From contig CAYRVF010000050.1 in the NCBI GenBank assembly GCA_964427535.1, positions 1-34,265 on the forward strand: a stretch of 34,265 nt of DNA, in the 5' to 3' direction. Source of the DNA: CAYRVF01 sp964427535. GTDB taxonomy: Bacteria; Chloroflexota; Ktedonobacteria; Ktedonobacterales; JADMIN01. The number at the start of each line of letters is the position of its first letter. Within the stretch, counting starts at the first letter, position 1. Positions 24,971 to 32,358 of the stretch are shown in pieces. The position numbers were made by a program, and so were the translations under genes. The notes beneath the pieces were generated by a model. The model searched no databases, was not told where the DNA came from, and was given only the letters and a program-made list of their open reading frames with translations.

Positions 24971-25010
24971 GCAGGCGCGGCACTCTCCAGTCGGGGGCAC
25001 ATGTGTCGAA

Positions 25011-25811
25011 CTAGTCCTCGATGCGCGGCGGGCCAGAGCGGATGCGTGTGCGCATGTCGTATGGGCGGGTGATGCCTTCGTACTCCCACATGCTTTCGAG
25101 CCACCACGTCGCCCCCGCCTCGGCGTACGGTCGGACGATCGCGGCGGCACGCGCCGGGTCGTCAGGCGGCGTCTCGCCTTCGGTAATGATGTCGAGTGGG
25201 GCGCCAGTCGTGCGGAGCGCCTCAATACTTGCTCTGCGCTCGCGGACCTCATCGGCTGTGCCGCCGACCACCGCGCCGTCCCAGCGGGCAGCGCGTCGCA
25301 GTTGGGTCTGCTTCGCCCCACCTACGACCCAGATGGGGACGCGCGGCCGCTGGGCGGGCGCATGTGTGCGCCAGTCTACGCCAGCCTGCATCTCGCGTAG
25401 CTGGTAGTGACGTCCTTCATAGGTGAACGAGCGCAGCGACTCGCCTCGCCACCACCGGTCGAGAATGTCGAGCGCCTCATCCAGACGTTGCGCGCGGATA
25501 ACGTTCTCGCGCATGCCAAACTTGTCGAGCTCCAGCACACCCAGACCGGCGGTGAGAATTACCCGCCCGCCGGAGAGCTGATCGAGTGTCGCGGTTTGTG
25601 CGGCGACGTACCACGGCTCCTGCTCGGGGAGGGGCGTCAGCATCGTGCCCAGCGCGATTCGCTGTGTGCGCATGGCGACGGCCGCCAGCTTGATCCAGGC
25701 GGTCATCCAGTCGTCAGGGAGGAAGACGCCGTCCCATCCGGCGGCCTCGGCATCGCGCGCGAGTTCGACAACCTCTTCGGGGCTTCCGAGAAGCACAAAC
25801 CCATACTTCAT
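25011..25811 (-). CDS. Luciferase-like (LLM class) flavin-dependent oxidoreductase
   Basis: 266 residues of the bacterial luciferase-like TIM barrel, usually using reduced FMN or F420. Seen: MKYGFVLLGSPEEVVELA at the start, GWDGVFLPDDW, RIALGTMLTPLP, ATLDQLSGGRVILTAGLGV and PRVPIWVVGGAK, which are family hallmarks. The cofactor and substrate cannot be told. Start ATG at 25811 has GGGGAG about 11 bases upstream on the reverse strand. It is a single gene, preceded by the perfect dyad at 25874-25892. Confidence 0.9.
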   Translation of the reverse strand: MKYGFVLLGSPEEVVELARDAEAAGWDGVFLPDDWMTAWIKLAAVAMRTQRIALGTMLTPLPEQEPWYVAAQTATLDQLSGGRVILTAGLGVLELDKFGMRENVIRAQRLDEALDILDRWWRGESLRSFTYEGRHYQLREMQAGVDWRTHAPAQRPRVPIWVVGGAKQTQLRRAARWDGAVVGGTADEVRERRASIEALRTTGAPLDIITEGETPPDDPARAAAIVRPYAEAGATWWLESMWEYEGITRPYDMRTRIRSGPPRIED

Positions 25812-25873
25812 GTCGCGAGTGCTCCCCTTCTCTGTAAGTCGTACATGTGATGACGACAGTGTAGGGGGAGCAC

Positions 25874-25892
25874 TATGACACGGCCTGTCATA
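25874..25892. promoter_or_regulatory. 19-base perfect dyad upstream of the flavin oxidoreductase gene
   Basis: TATGACA (25874-25880), CGGCC, TGTCATA (25886-25892): perfect 7-base arms around 5 bases, 63 bases before the start codon at 25811. The size and symmetry fit an operator for a dimeric helix-turn-helix repressor (TetR, MarR or GntR type). No such regulator gene is adjacent. Confidence 0.55.
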
Positions 25893-25982
25893 TATGGCTG
25901 AAGTAGTCTCGTCGTGCGGGAATAGGGCGGGTAATCCCTCGCCCTCGCTTCCTCTCGACTCGCGCTAGAGCGTGCCCTGGCC

Positions 25983-27425
25983 CTAATGGAACAGGCGCGG
26001 AATGCGTTTCTTCCAGGCGGTCGGCAGAATGACGTCCATCGCGTCGTCCACCGTGACGATGCCGAGCAGCATGCCGGTGTCGTCGACGACGGGCAGCGCC
26101 ATCAAGTCTTCATCGGCGATGGTGTGGGCGACCTCGCGCTCGTTATCCAGTGGATGCGCGACCGACCTGACGGGCTTCGCCACAGCTGAGAGCCGCGCGT
26201 CGGGGTCGTTGAGCACCAAATCGCGCAGCGCGATGCTGCCGACCAGTCTTCCTTCGACCTCCAGCGAGGTGAGGGGCCGCACCAGCGTGGCTGTGCCCGC
26301 CGGCCCACCCGACGTGCGCGGACGGCTGCGGGAGCGCCCGCTCGTGGCGCGGCGCGCCTGTGGAGGCAGCGGTATATCCTCCTCGGGCGCGACGACGTAG
26401 ATGTCGAACATCGCGTCGGGCAGCGGATCGTCCAGCTCGGCGGCGGCGGCGCGGGCACGCGAGCGGAGCGCGGCGATCACGTCGCCGATGGTGCAGTCTT
26501 CAGAGACGGAGATGTAGTCGGTCGTCATGATGCCGCCCGCGCTATCCTCGGGATAGCCCAGCAGTTCCTCCACCTCCGTCGCCTCTTCACGTTCCATACG
26601 GCCAAGCAGGTCGGCGGCCTCCTCGATAGTGATGTTCTGCAGTGCGTCGGTCGCCTCATCCGGCTCCATCTCGTCGAGCACGTCCGCCGCACGCTCCGGG
26701 TCCATCGCGCGCAGAATCTGCCCCTGCTGCTCGTCGTCCAGCTCCTCAAGGGTATCGGCGGCGTGGGCCTCGTCCATCTCTTCGAGCAGGTCAGCGCCCT
26801 GCTGCGGCGTCAGTTGCTCGACCACGCGCGCCAGGTCCGCCGGGCGCATGATCTCGAGTCGCTGCCGCGGCACCTTCAACTGGAGGGTCCCCCCTGGACC
26901 GCCACTCGCCATCGGGACGACTTGGGCCCAATCAATCAGCGGTGCGCGGTTCGAGATTTTGCCAATCTGCATGCCTTTGGGCAGTAACCGGCGGAGAATC
27001 GCGCTGGGGCTGACATCCACGGCGACGAGCCGCCACTGCCCCTCGCGCTCGGCGAGATCGAGGTCGTTGATGCGGACGACGCGCCTGCCCTCCACGTCCA
27101 CGACCTGCTTGTCGAGCAGGCTGTCCTTCAGCACGATCTCGCCGTCGCGGCGGACGAAAGGCAGCACGTTCATGCTGGCGGTGGTCAGTTGCGCGCCGTC
27201 GACGGCCAGCGAGCGCACATGGTCGTATGGAATGTACACGTCGCGGACACCATGTGGGCTGCGGAGACGGGCGACCAGACCCGTCACGGGCGGGTACAGA
27301 TCGATCTTCGCACCGGTCCGCTCGCTGTCGGGTCCGATGCGGACGACAAGGTCATGAATCCGGCCGAACTCGTCGCCATTCGGGTCGCGGATCGGCTTAT
27401 CGAGCATCTCTGTCAGTGCCGGCAT
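25983..27425 (-). CDS. PRC-barrel / MgtE-N / CBS protein without a membrane domain
   Basis: 480 residues. PRC-barrel-like segments lie at about 3-75 and 98-150, MgtE N-terminal superhelix repeats at about 190-295 (EEMDEAHAADTLEELDDEQQ, AADVLDEMEPDEATDALQNI), then a CBS pair (about 296-465; GGIMTTDYISVSEDCTIGDV, MALPVVDDTGMLLGIVTVDD). The MgtE membrane channel is absent, so it is a cytosolic sensor-like version of the Mg2+-gating part of MgtE. A low-complexity insert (TSGRSRSRPRTSGG, about 361-374) interrupts the CBS region. It lies 64 bases downstream of the Nramp-type gene on the same strand, an association known from other genomes, and probably senses Mg2+ to regulate that transporter. Confidence 0.88.
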   Translation of the reverse strand: MPALTEMLDKPIRDPNGDEFGRIHDLVVRIGPDSERTGAKIDLYPPVTGLVARLRSPHGVRDVYIPYDHVRSLAVDGAQLTTASMNVLPFVRRDGEIVLKDSLLDKQVVDVEGRRVVRINDLDLAEREGQWRLVAVDVSPSAILRRLLPKGMQIGKISNRAPLIDWAQVVPMASGGPGGTLQLKVPRQRLEIMRPADLARVVEQLTPQQGADLLEEMDEAHAADTLEELDDEQQGQILRAMDPERAADVLDEMEPDEATDALQNITIEEAADLLGRMEREEATEVEELLGYPEDSAGGIMTTDYISVSEDCTIGDVIAALRSRARAAAAELDDPLPDAMFDIYVVAPEEDIPLPPQARRATSGRSRSRPRTSGGPAGTATLVRPLTSLEVEGRLVGSIALRDLVLNDPDARLSAVAKPVRSVAHPLDNEREVAHTIADEDLMALPVVDDTGMLLGIVTVDDAMDVILPTAWKKRIPRLFH

Positions 27426-27489
27426 CGCCGTCCTCCTCTCGCACCGCTGTGCGGCGCCGCTCTATCGTCTTCCCGTATCGACTACTCCG

Positions 27490-28881
27490 TTACTGCAAGA
27501 ATGGGATACCCAGCGCGCCGAGCACAGCGCCCAGAATCACGATGAGTGAGAGCCCCGTGAGGACGACCGCCGTCGCTCCCGCGATGAGGTTATTGACCGG
27601 GCCGTTGACGTATTTGCCCATGATGCTCTTGTCGTTGACCAACCGCAGAATGAAGTAGAGCAAGATCGGCAGCAGCATGCCATTGACGACCTGCACGACG
27701 ATGAGCAGCTGAATCAGTGGCAGACCCGGAATGAGCGCGAAGATCGCACCGAACGCGATCATGCCCGTGAAAATGCCGTTGAAGACCGGCGCCTCGCGAA
27801 AGCTCATCGACACACCGCGCTCGAACCCGAACGACTCACAGATCGAATACGAAGTCGCGAGTGGTAGCACCGCCGCGGCCAGCAGTGAGGCGCCTACAAG
27901 GCCGATGGCGAAGATGAGTGGCGCGAATTGGCCGACGAACGGGGCCAGCGCCTCCGCAGCCTGCTGCGCGGTGGAGATCGCGACGCCCGCGCCTCCGCTC
28001 GCGACAAAGACAGTCGCGCCGGTCGCGATGATGATAAATGCCGAAATCACATCACCAAAAATAGCGGCGAAGTAGGTTTCTGCCCGCTCAGCGGGGTAGT
28101 CTTCTACGTCGATAGCCTTCTCAGCCACTGCCGATTGGATATACAGCTGCATATAGGGCGTGATTGTCGTGCCAATAGTCGCCACCAGAAGCAGGATCCA
28201 AGGTCCAATACTGGTTTTCGGTATCGTTGGAATCAGTGTATTGTGGAGCACCTGGCCCCAGTTTGGGTGTGCGAGAAACGCGGCGATTGGGTAGGCGAAG
28301 AAGGCGAAGGTCATGAACAGAAAGACCTTCTCGACCCGTCCATATGAGCCACGCGTCACCAGGAACCAGACCGCCAGGGCGGCAATCGGGACCGTGAGGT
28401 ATTTGGGAATGCCGAAGAGCTCAGAGGCGGCCGCGACACCCGCGAACTCTGAGACGGTGAGCACGGTATTGGCGAAGAGCAATGTGAGCTGCGCGAAGGC
28501 GGCCCCGCGTACGCCAAATCGCTCGCGGATCAGGTCCGAGAGGCCCTGTCCGGTGACGACGCCCATGCGGGCGCACATCTCCTGGACGACGGCCATACAG
28601 ACGGTGATGATGACCAGTGCCCAGAGGAGGCCATAGCCGTACTGCGCGCCAGCGGCGGCGTACGTGACAATGCCGCCCGCATCGTTCCCAGCGTTGGCGG
28701 CAATCAATCCTGGACCGAGAAATGTCAGGAAGACGAGGGGGCGGCCAAGGCGGCCCTTCCGCAGACGTGCCAGCGCACGGACTGGGATGAAGCCACGGTC
28801 CACCACGGACCGTGCGGCCTGGCGCGCAAAGTGAACCGGGCGGGCCAGCCCGGTGCCAGGAGCGAGGATGCGCTGCTCCAT
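27490..28881 (-). CDS. Nramp-type divalent metal transporter, NRMT-like
   Basis: 463 residues, about 11 membrane helices. Helix 1 reads FLGPGLIAANAGNDAGG: the canonical metal motif DPGN is here DAGG (67-70). Helix 6 reads ATIGTTITPYMQ: the usual MPH of Mn/Fe Nramps is TPYM (241-244). These changes are like those in Nramp-related Mg2+ transporters, so Mg2+ (perhaps Mn2+) is the likelier cargo than Fe2+. Start ATG at 28881 has GGGAGG 6 bases upstream, but that site is locked in the helix described at 28882-28955. It leads the operon with the MgtE-N/CBS protein. Confidence 0.88.
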   Translation of the reverse strand: MEQRILAPGTGLARPVHFARQAARSVVDRGFIPVRALARLRKGRLGRPLVFLTFLGPGLIAANAGNDAGGIVTYAAAGAQYGYGLLWALVIITVCMAVVQEMCARMGVVTGQGLSDLIRERFGVRGAAFAQLTLLFANTVLTVSEFAGVAAASELFGIPKYLTVPIAALAVWFLVTRGSYGRVEKVFLFMTFAFFAYPIAAFLAHPNWGQVLHNTLIPTIPKTSIGPWILLLVATIGTTITPYMQLYIQSAVAEKAIDVEDYPAERAETYFAAIFGDVISAFIIIATGATVFVASGGAGVAISTAQQAAEALAPFVGQFAPLIFAIGLVGASLLAAAVLPLATSYSICESFGFERGVSMSFREAPVFNGIFTGMIAFGAIFALIPGLPLIQLLIVVQVVNGMLLPILLYFILRLVNDKSIMGKYVNGPVNNLIAGATAVVLTGLSLIVILGAVLGALGIPFLQ

Positions 28882-28955
28882 AGGGTACCTCCCGTAAGGC
28901 GCGGAAAGCGCGAACGCCGATACGTCTCGTACCGGCGTCGGGAGGGCGTAACCCT
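28882..28955 (-). promoter_or_regulatory. Three-way RNA junction sequestering the transporter ribosome site
   Basis: In the mRNA (reverse strand), AGGGU-UACGC-CCUCCCG (complement of 28955-28939) pairs with CGGGAGG-U-ACCCU (complement of 28894-28882): 12 pairs with one internal loop. The 3' arm contains the GGGAGG ribosome site and ends directly at the AUG of the transporter. Enclosed are two hairpins: a 10-pair arm with one mismatch (ACGCCG...CGGCGT extended by TACG-TCT-CGTA, 28914-28938) and GCGC-GGAAA-GCGC (28899-28911). Formation of the outer helix should block translation. Confidence 0.6.
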
Positions 28956-29039
28956 TTACACGGCGCGGTCGAAGACGCGGCGGCAGGCGAGTAATCGGTA
29001 GCGCGAACGGCTACTATGACTACTTGAGCCAGCGTCCAT
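28956..29039 (-). CDS. Putative 27-residue leader peptide
   Basis: ATG at 29039, stop TAA at 28958-28956, with GGAGG (complement of 29050-29054) 10 bases upstream. The peptide starts MDAGSSSHSSRSRYRLLACR and ends RVFDRAV; it is Ser-rich then Arg-rich (6 Arg in 27). The TAA directly abuts the 5' arm of the ribosome-site-sequestering helix, so a ribosome stalled or terminating here would cover that arm and let the transporter start open. This geometry is that of leader-peptide-controlled genes such as mgtA/mgtL-type systems, though the sequence is not related to any I know. Confidence 0.5.
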   Translation of the reverse strand: MDAGSSSHSSRSRYRLLACRRVFDRAV

Positions 29040-29066
29040 GAAATGCATACCTCCGAACATGCCAAA

Positions 29067-29266
29067 CCCCTGGCGAGTGATCGTCCGACGACGAGTGGGC
29101 GCAAACCTGTGCCAGGGGAGGCGTGACACGAGTACAACCGTCGCGGGCGTTTCTACGTCTCACCGCGACGGCATCGAAGTACGCGGCGCATGCGACAGGC
29201 GCAACCGCACGACGACAACGATGGTGTAGGTCAGAGGGAGCGCTCCCGCAAAGCGCGAGTAATCGG
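29067..29266 (-). promoter_or_regulatory. Structured upstream part of the transporter leader
   Basis: Perfect hairpins: CCCCTGGC/GCCAGGGG (29067-29074 with 29111-29118) and CCGTCGCGG/CCGCGACGG (29138-29146 with 29163-29171). A 12-base direct repeat GCGAGTAATCGG occurs at 28987-28998 (inside the leader peptide frame) and at 29255-29266, the latter beside the palindrome GGGAGCGCTCCC. I could not match the region to the M-box, yybP-ykoY or ydaO riboswitches by eye. The 28882-29454 gap holds no other gene. Confidence 0.4.
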
Positions 29267-29290
29267 CGCTCTCCCGGCCATCATACTTCT

Positions 29291-29296
29291 AGTATA
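29291..29296 (-). promoter_or_regulatory. -10 element for the transporter operon
   Basis: Reverse strand TATACT, overlapping the small dyad ATAC-N5-GTAT (29283-29295). No good -35 seen. It would give a leader of about 400 nt. Confidence 0.4.
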
Positions 29297-29373
29297 CACC
29301 ACGTGGGCGGATTCGTGCCTGCCTGTGAGACCTTGATGTCGATCAGAGCGTCGCGCTATACCCAATGAGTAGC

Positions 29374-29402
29374 ATAAACCGCGCCCTTGCTGAGGGGCGC
29401 GG
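29374..29402 (-). terminator. Rho-independent terminator of the YCII-like gene
   Basis: CCGCGCCC (29379-29386) and GGGCGCGG (29395-29402) form a perfect 8-pair stem with an 8-base loop; on the reverse strand it is followed by TTTAT. It lies 52 bases past the stop of the gene ending at 29455 and insulates the transporter operon. Confidence 0.65.
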
Positions 29403-29454
29403 CGTCGGGGCGACGTCTGTCAATGCTCAGCATAGCAGTTTGTGGCCCGCAGGC

Positions 29455-29751
29455 TCACGGCCGCGGAGCGCCGACAACTGCGGCTGCCATCGGCAATACC
29501 TCGTACCGTAAGAGGCCGTTTGCCGGGTCATGCGCGATGAGGGTGCGCATCTCCGCCTCGTCCTCGACGTTATATATCCCGATCCCGTATACGCCTTCGG
29601 GGTCCATCACCGGCCCAAAGACAATCGCCGTTCCCCGGCGTGCGTATTCCGACCAGTAGGCGACATGCTGGTTCATGACCGCACGCTCCTCAGCCGTCAT
29701 GTCGAGGTGGAACGATGGTCTCGGGTTCAGCGCTTTGATGAAGAAGTACAC
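29455..29751 (-). CDS. YCII-related protein
   Basis: 98 residues of the dimeric alpha/beta YCII fold. Seen: YFFIKALNPRPSFHLDMTAE, a helix RAVMNQHVAYWSEYARRG, GPVMDPEGVYGIGI and EDEAEMRTLIAHDP, the last being the family's conserved helix before the HDP motif. Members may be small enzymes or peroxidase-like proteins; no reaction is proposed. GTG at 29751 is preferred because GGGAGGA lies 4 bases upstream on the reverse strand; the frame could extend to a GTG at 29763, but that would place the ribosome site inside the gene. Confidence 0.8.
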   Translation of the reverse strand: MYFFIKALNPRPSFHLDMTAEERAVMNQHVAYWSEYARRGTAIVFGPVMDPEGVYGIGIYNVEDEAEMRTLIAHDPANGLLRYEVLPMAAAVVGAPRP

Positions 29752-29832
29752 TGTTCCTCCCACATTCGGTCGTAGACGTGAGCGACGGCAGCGACAGGCG
29801 CTGTGCAGGTGGTTGCCGCGGGCAAAAGTATA

Positions 29833-29865
29833 CCATCCGCACAGTGATCTGCCCTGAGCGGATGG
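29833..29865 (-). terminator. Hairpin between the VOC/PhnB-like and YCII genes
   Basis: CCATCCGC (29833-29840) and GCGGATGG (29858-29865), perfect 8-pair stem, 17-base loop; on the reverse strand it is followed by TATACTTTT. It may end the gene stopping at 29894; the same TATACT could be the -10 of the YCII gene. Confidence 0.45.
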
Positions 29866-29893
29866 CTCTCCTGGGTTGGCTCTCTGACCGGTG

Positions 29894-30310
29894 TTACTCT
29901 GCCGTCGGTGCGATGTCGACGAGCCAGCTTATACCGTACTTATCCGTACACATGCCGAAGGTATCGCCCCACGCAGCCTTCTCCAGTGGCATCGTTATCT
30001 GACCGCCGTCAGCCAGCTTTGCGAAGTATCCACGTAAGGCGGCTTCATCGTTGCCCATGAGCGACAAGCTAAAGTTTGATCCGGGATTGTACTCCATCCG
30101 AGGCGGAACGTCGGCGGCCAGAATCACAATGCCGTTGTCGGCCTCCAGCGCCGAATGCATCACCAGGTTGTCCTCATGCGGATCTTGTGATGCGTGGAAA
30201 TCCTGAAAGGTCTGCACGTTCAGTCTGCCACCAAAGACAGACTGGTAAAACTCCATCACTTCTCGGGTGTTGCCACGAAAGTTGAGGTAGGGGCTCAGCT
30301 TGACTTCCAT
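29894..30310 (-). CDS. PhnB/YjdN-like VOC protein
   Basis: 138 residues of the PhnB-type VOC fold. Seen: LSPYLNFRGNTREVMEFYQS (typical opening), VFGGRLNVQTFQDF, MHSALEADNGIVILAAD, the middle SLSLMGNDEAALRGYFAKLA and the end WGDTFGMCTDKYGISWLVDI, all hallmarks of the family. Function in cells is generally unknown. ATG at 30310 has GAGGAGG 6 bases upstream on the reverse strand. A candidate operator dyad is found 104 bases upstream. Confidence 0.9.
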   Translation of the reverse strand: MEVKLSPYLNFRGNTREVMEFYQSVFGGRLNVQTFQDFHASQDPHEDNLVMHSALEADNGIVILAADVPPRMEYNPGSNFSLSLMGNDEAALRGYFAKLADGGQITMPLEKAAWGDTFGMCTDKYGISWLVDIAPTAE

Positions 30311-30413
30311 CGGTGGCCTCCTCGTTCTGGCTGATGGGTGAACAGCGTAGTCGCCATTCGGTTGCTATGGTGGGTAGCGATCCGCGCGGAATCCGGACCT
30401 GCTTCATGCGATT

Positions 30414-30439
30414 GGTACCGGGCACAACGGTACGGTACC
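30414..30439. promoter_or_regulatory. Inverted repeat in the gap between the VOC/PhnB-like and DUF1801 genes
   Basis: GGTACCG (30414-30420) and CGGTACC (30433-30439), perfect 7-base arms 12 bases apart. It may be an operator for the leftward VOC/PhnB-like gene. No promoter hexamers were resolved around it. Confidence 0.3.
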
Positions 30440-30563
30440 GGCGCCGGAGGTGTCAAGCAACCGGTGCAAGATAGCGAAGGTCCGCGGCGCTCTCGCTGTA
30501 CCATGCCATCCTGGTGGCGCCAGCCAGGGGAGCAGATGTGCCGGGCAGCAGCACGCAGGCTCG

Positions 30564-30920
30564 TTACTTACTCTCGTCCCGGAGATAGGTCACCGTTCTC
30601 TCTACGAGATCGTAGGGAACTGGTCTGTCGTAGGCGAACTGGAGCGCGCTCTTTGCTCCCTTGAACGGTGCGATGTCGTGCTGGTATGCGTCATCGCCCG
30701 CGGGTAGTGGGTAGAGCGACACATGACGCTTCCAACCGGCGAAGAACACCAGGTGCTTGCCGTTGCGGTCATATGTGGGCATACCATAGCTCATCGTCTC
30801 GGTGACATCTGGCGCTGCCCGGCGTATCGCCTGTCGCACCTGGTCTAAGACGGCGCGGGCCTGCTCCGGAAACGACTGGATGTAGGCGTCAACCGGCGCC
30901 TCGCGCTGCGTGTTCGTCAT
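30564..30920 (-). CDS. DUF1801 family protein (YdhG-like)
   Basis: 118 residues. Typical layout: VDAYIQSFPEQARAVLDQVR, then AAPDVTETMSYGMPTYDRNG, KHLVFFAGWKRHVSLYPL and GAKSALQFAYDRPVPYDLVE. Relatives include the B. subtilis YdhG/frataxin-like iron chaperones, but most members are uncharacterised. The ATG at 30920 has GAAGG about 10 bases upstream on the reverse strand. It is divergent from, and related to, the gene at 30996. Confidence 0.87.
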   Translation of the reverse strand: MTNTQREAPVDAYIQSFPEQARAVLDQVRQAIRRAAPDVTETMSYGMPTYDRNGKHLVFFAGWKRHVSLYPLPAGDDAYQHDIAPFKGAKSALQFAYDRPVPYDLVERTVTYLRDESK

Positions 30921-30995
30921 GGCTCAACCATCCTTCACATCTGGTATGGACGCCTATGCGCGTCCGCCCCATCGAAGACGTGATACCTTGGGGGC

Positions 30996-31403
30996 ATGGG
31001 CACATCTCACACCGACTCCCGCGTTGATGAGTATATCGCGGCGCTCCCTGCGTGGCAGCAGGACATCTGTCAGAGAGTTCGGGCGCTGGTACATGCCGCC
31101 GACCCGGATGTCGCCGAGACCATCAAGCGCACCAGGCAGCCCTACTTTACACTGGACGGCAACATCTGCGCGCTATTGGCGGCCAGGGACCATGTCAACG
31201 TCTTCATTTACGACCCCATCGCGCCCGACCCGGAGGGTCTCATCAACCAGGGGCACGGCAGCGCGACCGCGCGGGCGATTCAGCTTCGCCAGGGCGACAA
31301 CATCAACGAGCGCGCGCTTGTGGAGCTCTTTCGGGCGGTGATCGCCAACGACCGCGCCGGTGGCTGGCGCAAGATACAAAACCGGCGAGAGCCATCCATC
31401 TAG
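30996..31403 (+). CDS. DUF1801 family protein, second copy
   Basis: 135 residues. VDEYIAALPAWQQDICQRVR and AADPDVAETIKRTRQPYFTL parallel the neighbour's opening, DHVNVFIYDP its middle strand and NERALVELFRAVIANDRAG its closing helix. The conserved PxY segment is kept, but the rest has diverged, so this is an old duplication or separate acquisition. ATG at 30996 has GGGGG close upstream; a shared divergent promoter of 75 bases separates the two genes. Product function unknown. Confidence 0.85.
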   Translation: MGTSHTDSRVDEYIAALPAWQQDICQRVRALVHAADPDVAETIKRTRQPYFTLDGNICALLAARDHVNVFIYDPIAPDPEGLINQGHGSATARAIQLRQGDNINERALVELFRAVIANDRAGGWRKIQNRREPSI

Positions 31404-31547
31404 CGCCAGAGCGTGAACACCCCCATCACCGCCGCATAGAGGCGGGAATACCTCTCCGTCAGCGGTGGCCACCGGAAAACCGTAATGAGCTGACGGCCGC
31501 CTGCCAGTAACCTACCAGTGTTATACTGCGGCACAAAGGAGACGACG

Positions 31548-31838
31548 ATGGCATATATGACCATTCACCAGATTGACGGCGACCCAGATGAGCTCTGGCT
31601 GAAGAAGACGACGAGCTTTGATCCCGTTGTCGATAGCATCGCGCCGCACTATGGAGCCATCGCGTCATTCACGGCAAAAGTCGAGGGCGGTCTGAGGATT
31701 GTGAACGTCTGGCGGTCAGCGGAGGATGTGCAGCGTTTCATGCGGGTGCCGGAAGTTATTGCCGCCCAGCAGGCGTCCGGTCTGCCGATGCCGTCGCGAT
31801 TCGAGCGCTTTGACGATGTGACGGCGAAGTTGTACTAG
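31548..31838 (+). CDS. Small alpha/beta-barrel protein, unknown
   Basis: 96 residues, probably a dimeric alpha/beta (ferredoxin-like) barrel of the antibiotic-monooxygenase type: strand MTIHQIDGDPDEL, helix DPVVDSIAPHYG, strand FTAKVEGGLRIVNVWRS, helix EDVQRFMRVPEVIAAQQASG and a last strand. ATG at 31548 is set by AAAGGAG (31535-31541) 6 bases upstream; TATACT at 31522-31527 is a likely -10. It converges on the next gene with a gap of 10 bases. No catalytic motif recognised. Confidence 0.72.
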   Translation: MAYMTIHQIDGDPDELWLKKTTSFDPVVDSIAPHYGAIASFTAKVEGGLRIVNVWRSAEDVQRFMRVPEVIAAQQASGLPMPSRFERFDDVTAKLY

Positions 31839-31848
31839 ACGATTGCCT

Positions 31849-32181
31849 TTAGCTCTCCTCATGTCCCTTGGGCGTGTAAAACATATTCGCCCACTCGCGG
31901 ACGTACCAGCGGCGCACCATCCCTTTGCGGACGAACGGGTCCTCGCGCATGTTGGCTTCGGCGTCCTCGCGTGAGACGAGCACTGCCATCGTGGTGACCG
32001 GCTCCTCCGGTCGGTCCAGGAAGGCTCCCGCCATGAGGACCGTGCCCGCGGCGTGGAGCTGCTTCGACCGTGCGATGTGTTGCGCCATTTCCTCGGCTGC
32101 CCGCGCCTGCACCTCGGCCCAGGAGGTGAAGACGGTTTCCGCGAACACAGCGTAATATTTGGGCTGTTGCGTGATGTCCAT
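31849..32181 (-). CDS. YCII-related protein, second copy
   Basis: 110 residues: PKYYAVFAETVFTSWAEVQA, helix EEMAQHIARSKQLHAAGTVL, AGAFLDRPEEPVTTMAVLVS, then SREDAEANMREDPFVRKGMV with the ExDPF-type motif, and a closing strand EWANMFYTPKG. It resembles the YCII protein at 29455-29751 in layout but not closely in sequence. ATG at 32181 has AGGAC about 10 bases upstream on the reverse strand; a longer frame to 32256 has no better site. Confidence 0.78.
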   Translation of the reverse strand: MDITQQPKYYAVFAETVFTSWAEVQARAAEEMAQHIARSKQLHAAGTVLMAGAFLDRPEEPVTTMAVLVSREDAEANMREDPFVRKGMVRRWYVREWANMFYTPKGHEES

Positions 32182-32301
32182 GATGATCCGTCCTGCTGAT
32201 TGAAAGCTGTGCAGCGACCTGGCCATCATACTATGACGCTGGTCTGGGGCCCCCAACTCGCGGGAGCTACGTCCGCGGCTAGTTTACGGCGGATGGTACC
32301 A

Positions 32302-32333
32302 TATAGAGCAGGAAATACCCCTCCCGAGGGGGT
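32302..32333 (+). promoter_or_regulatory. CsoR-like dyad and -10 before the metal permease
   Basis: TATAGA (32302-32307) as a possible -10, followed by ATACCCCTC-CC-GAGGGGGT (arms CCCCTC 32318-32323 and GAGGGG 32326-32331). C-tract/G-tract dyads flanked by TA are typical of CsoR/RcnR-family copper or nickel repressors. GGAGGAGG (32346-32353) is the ribosome site. Confidence 0.45.
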
Positions 32334-32358
32334 TGGGTAGGCCACGGAGGAGGCGGCA

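Noticed and set aside
28882..29296. Known metal riboswitch (M-box, yybP-ykoY) in the transporter leader
   Set aside because: The conserved core sequences of these classes are not found by eye; the visible structure is different.
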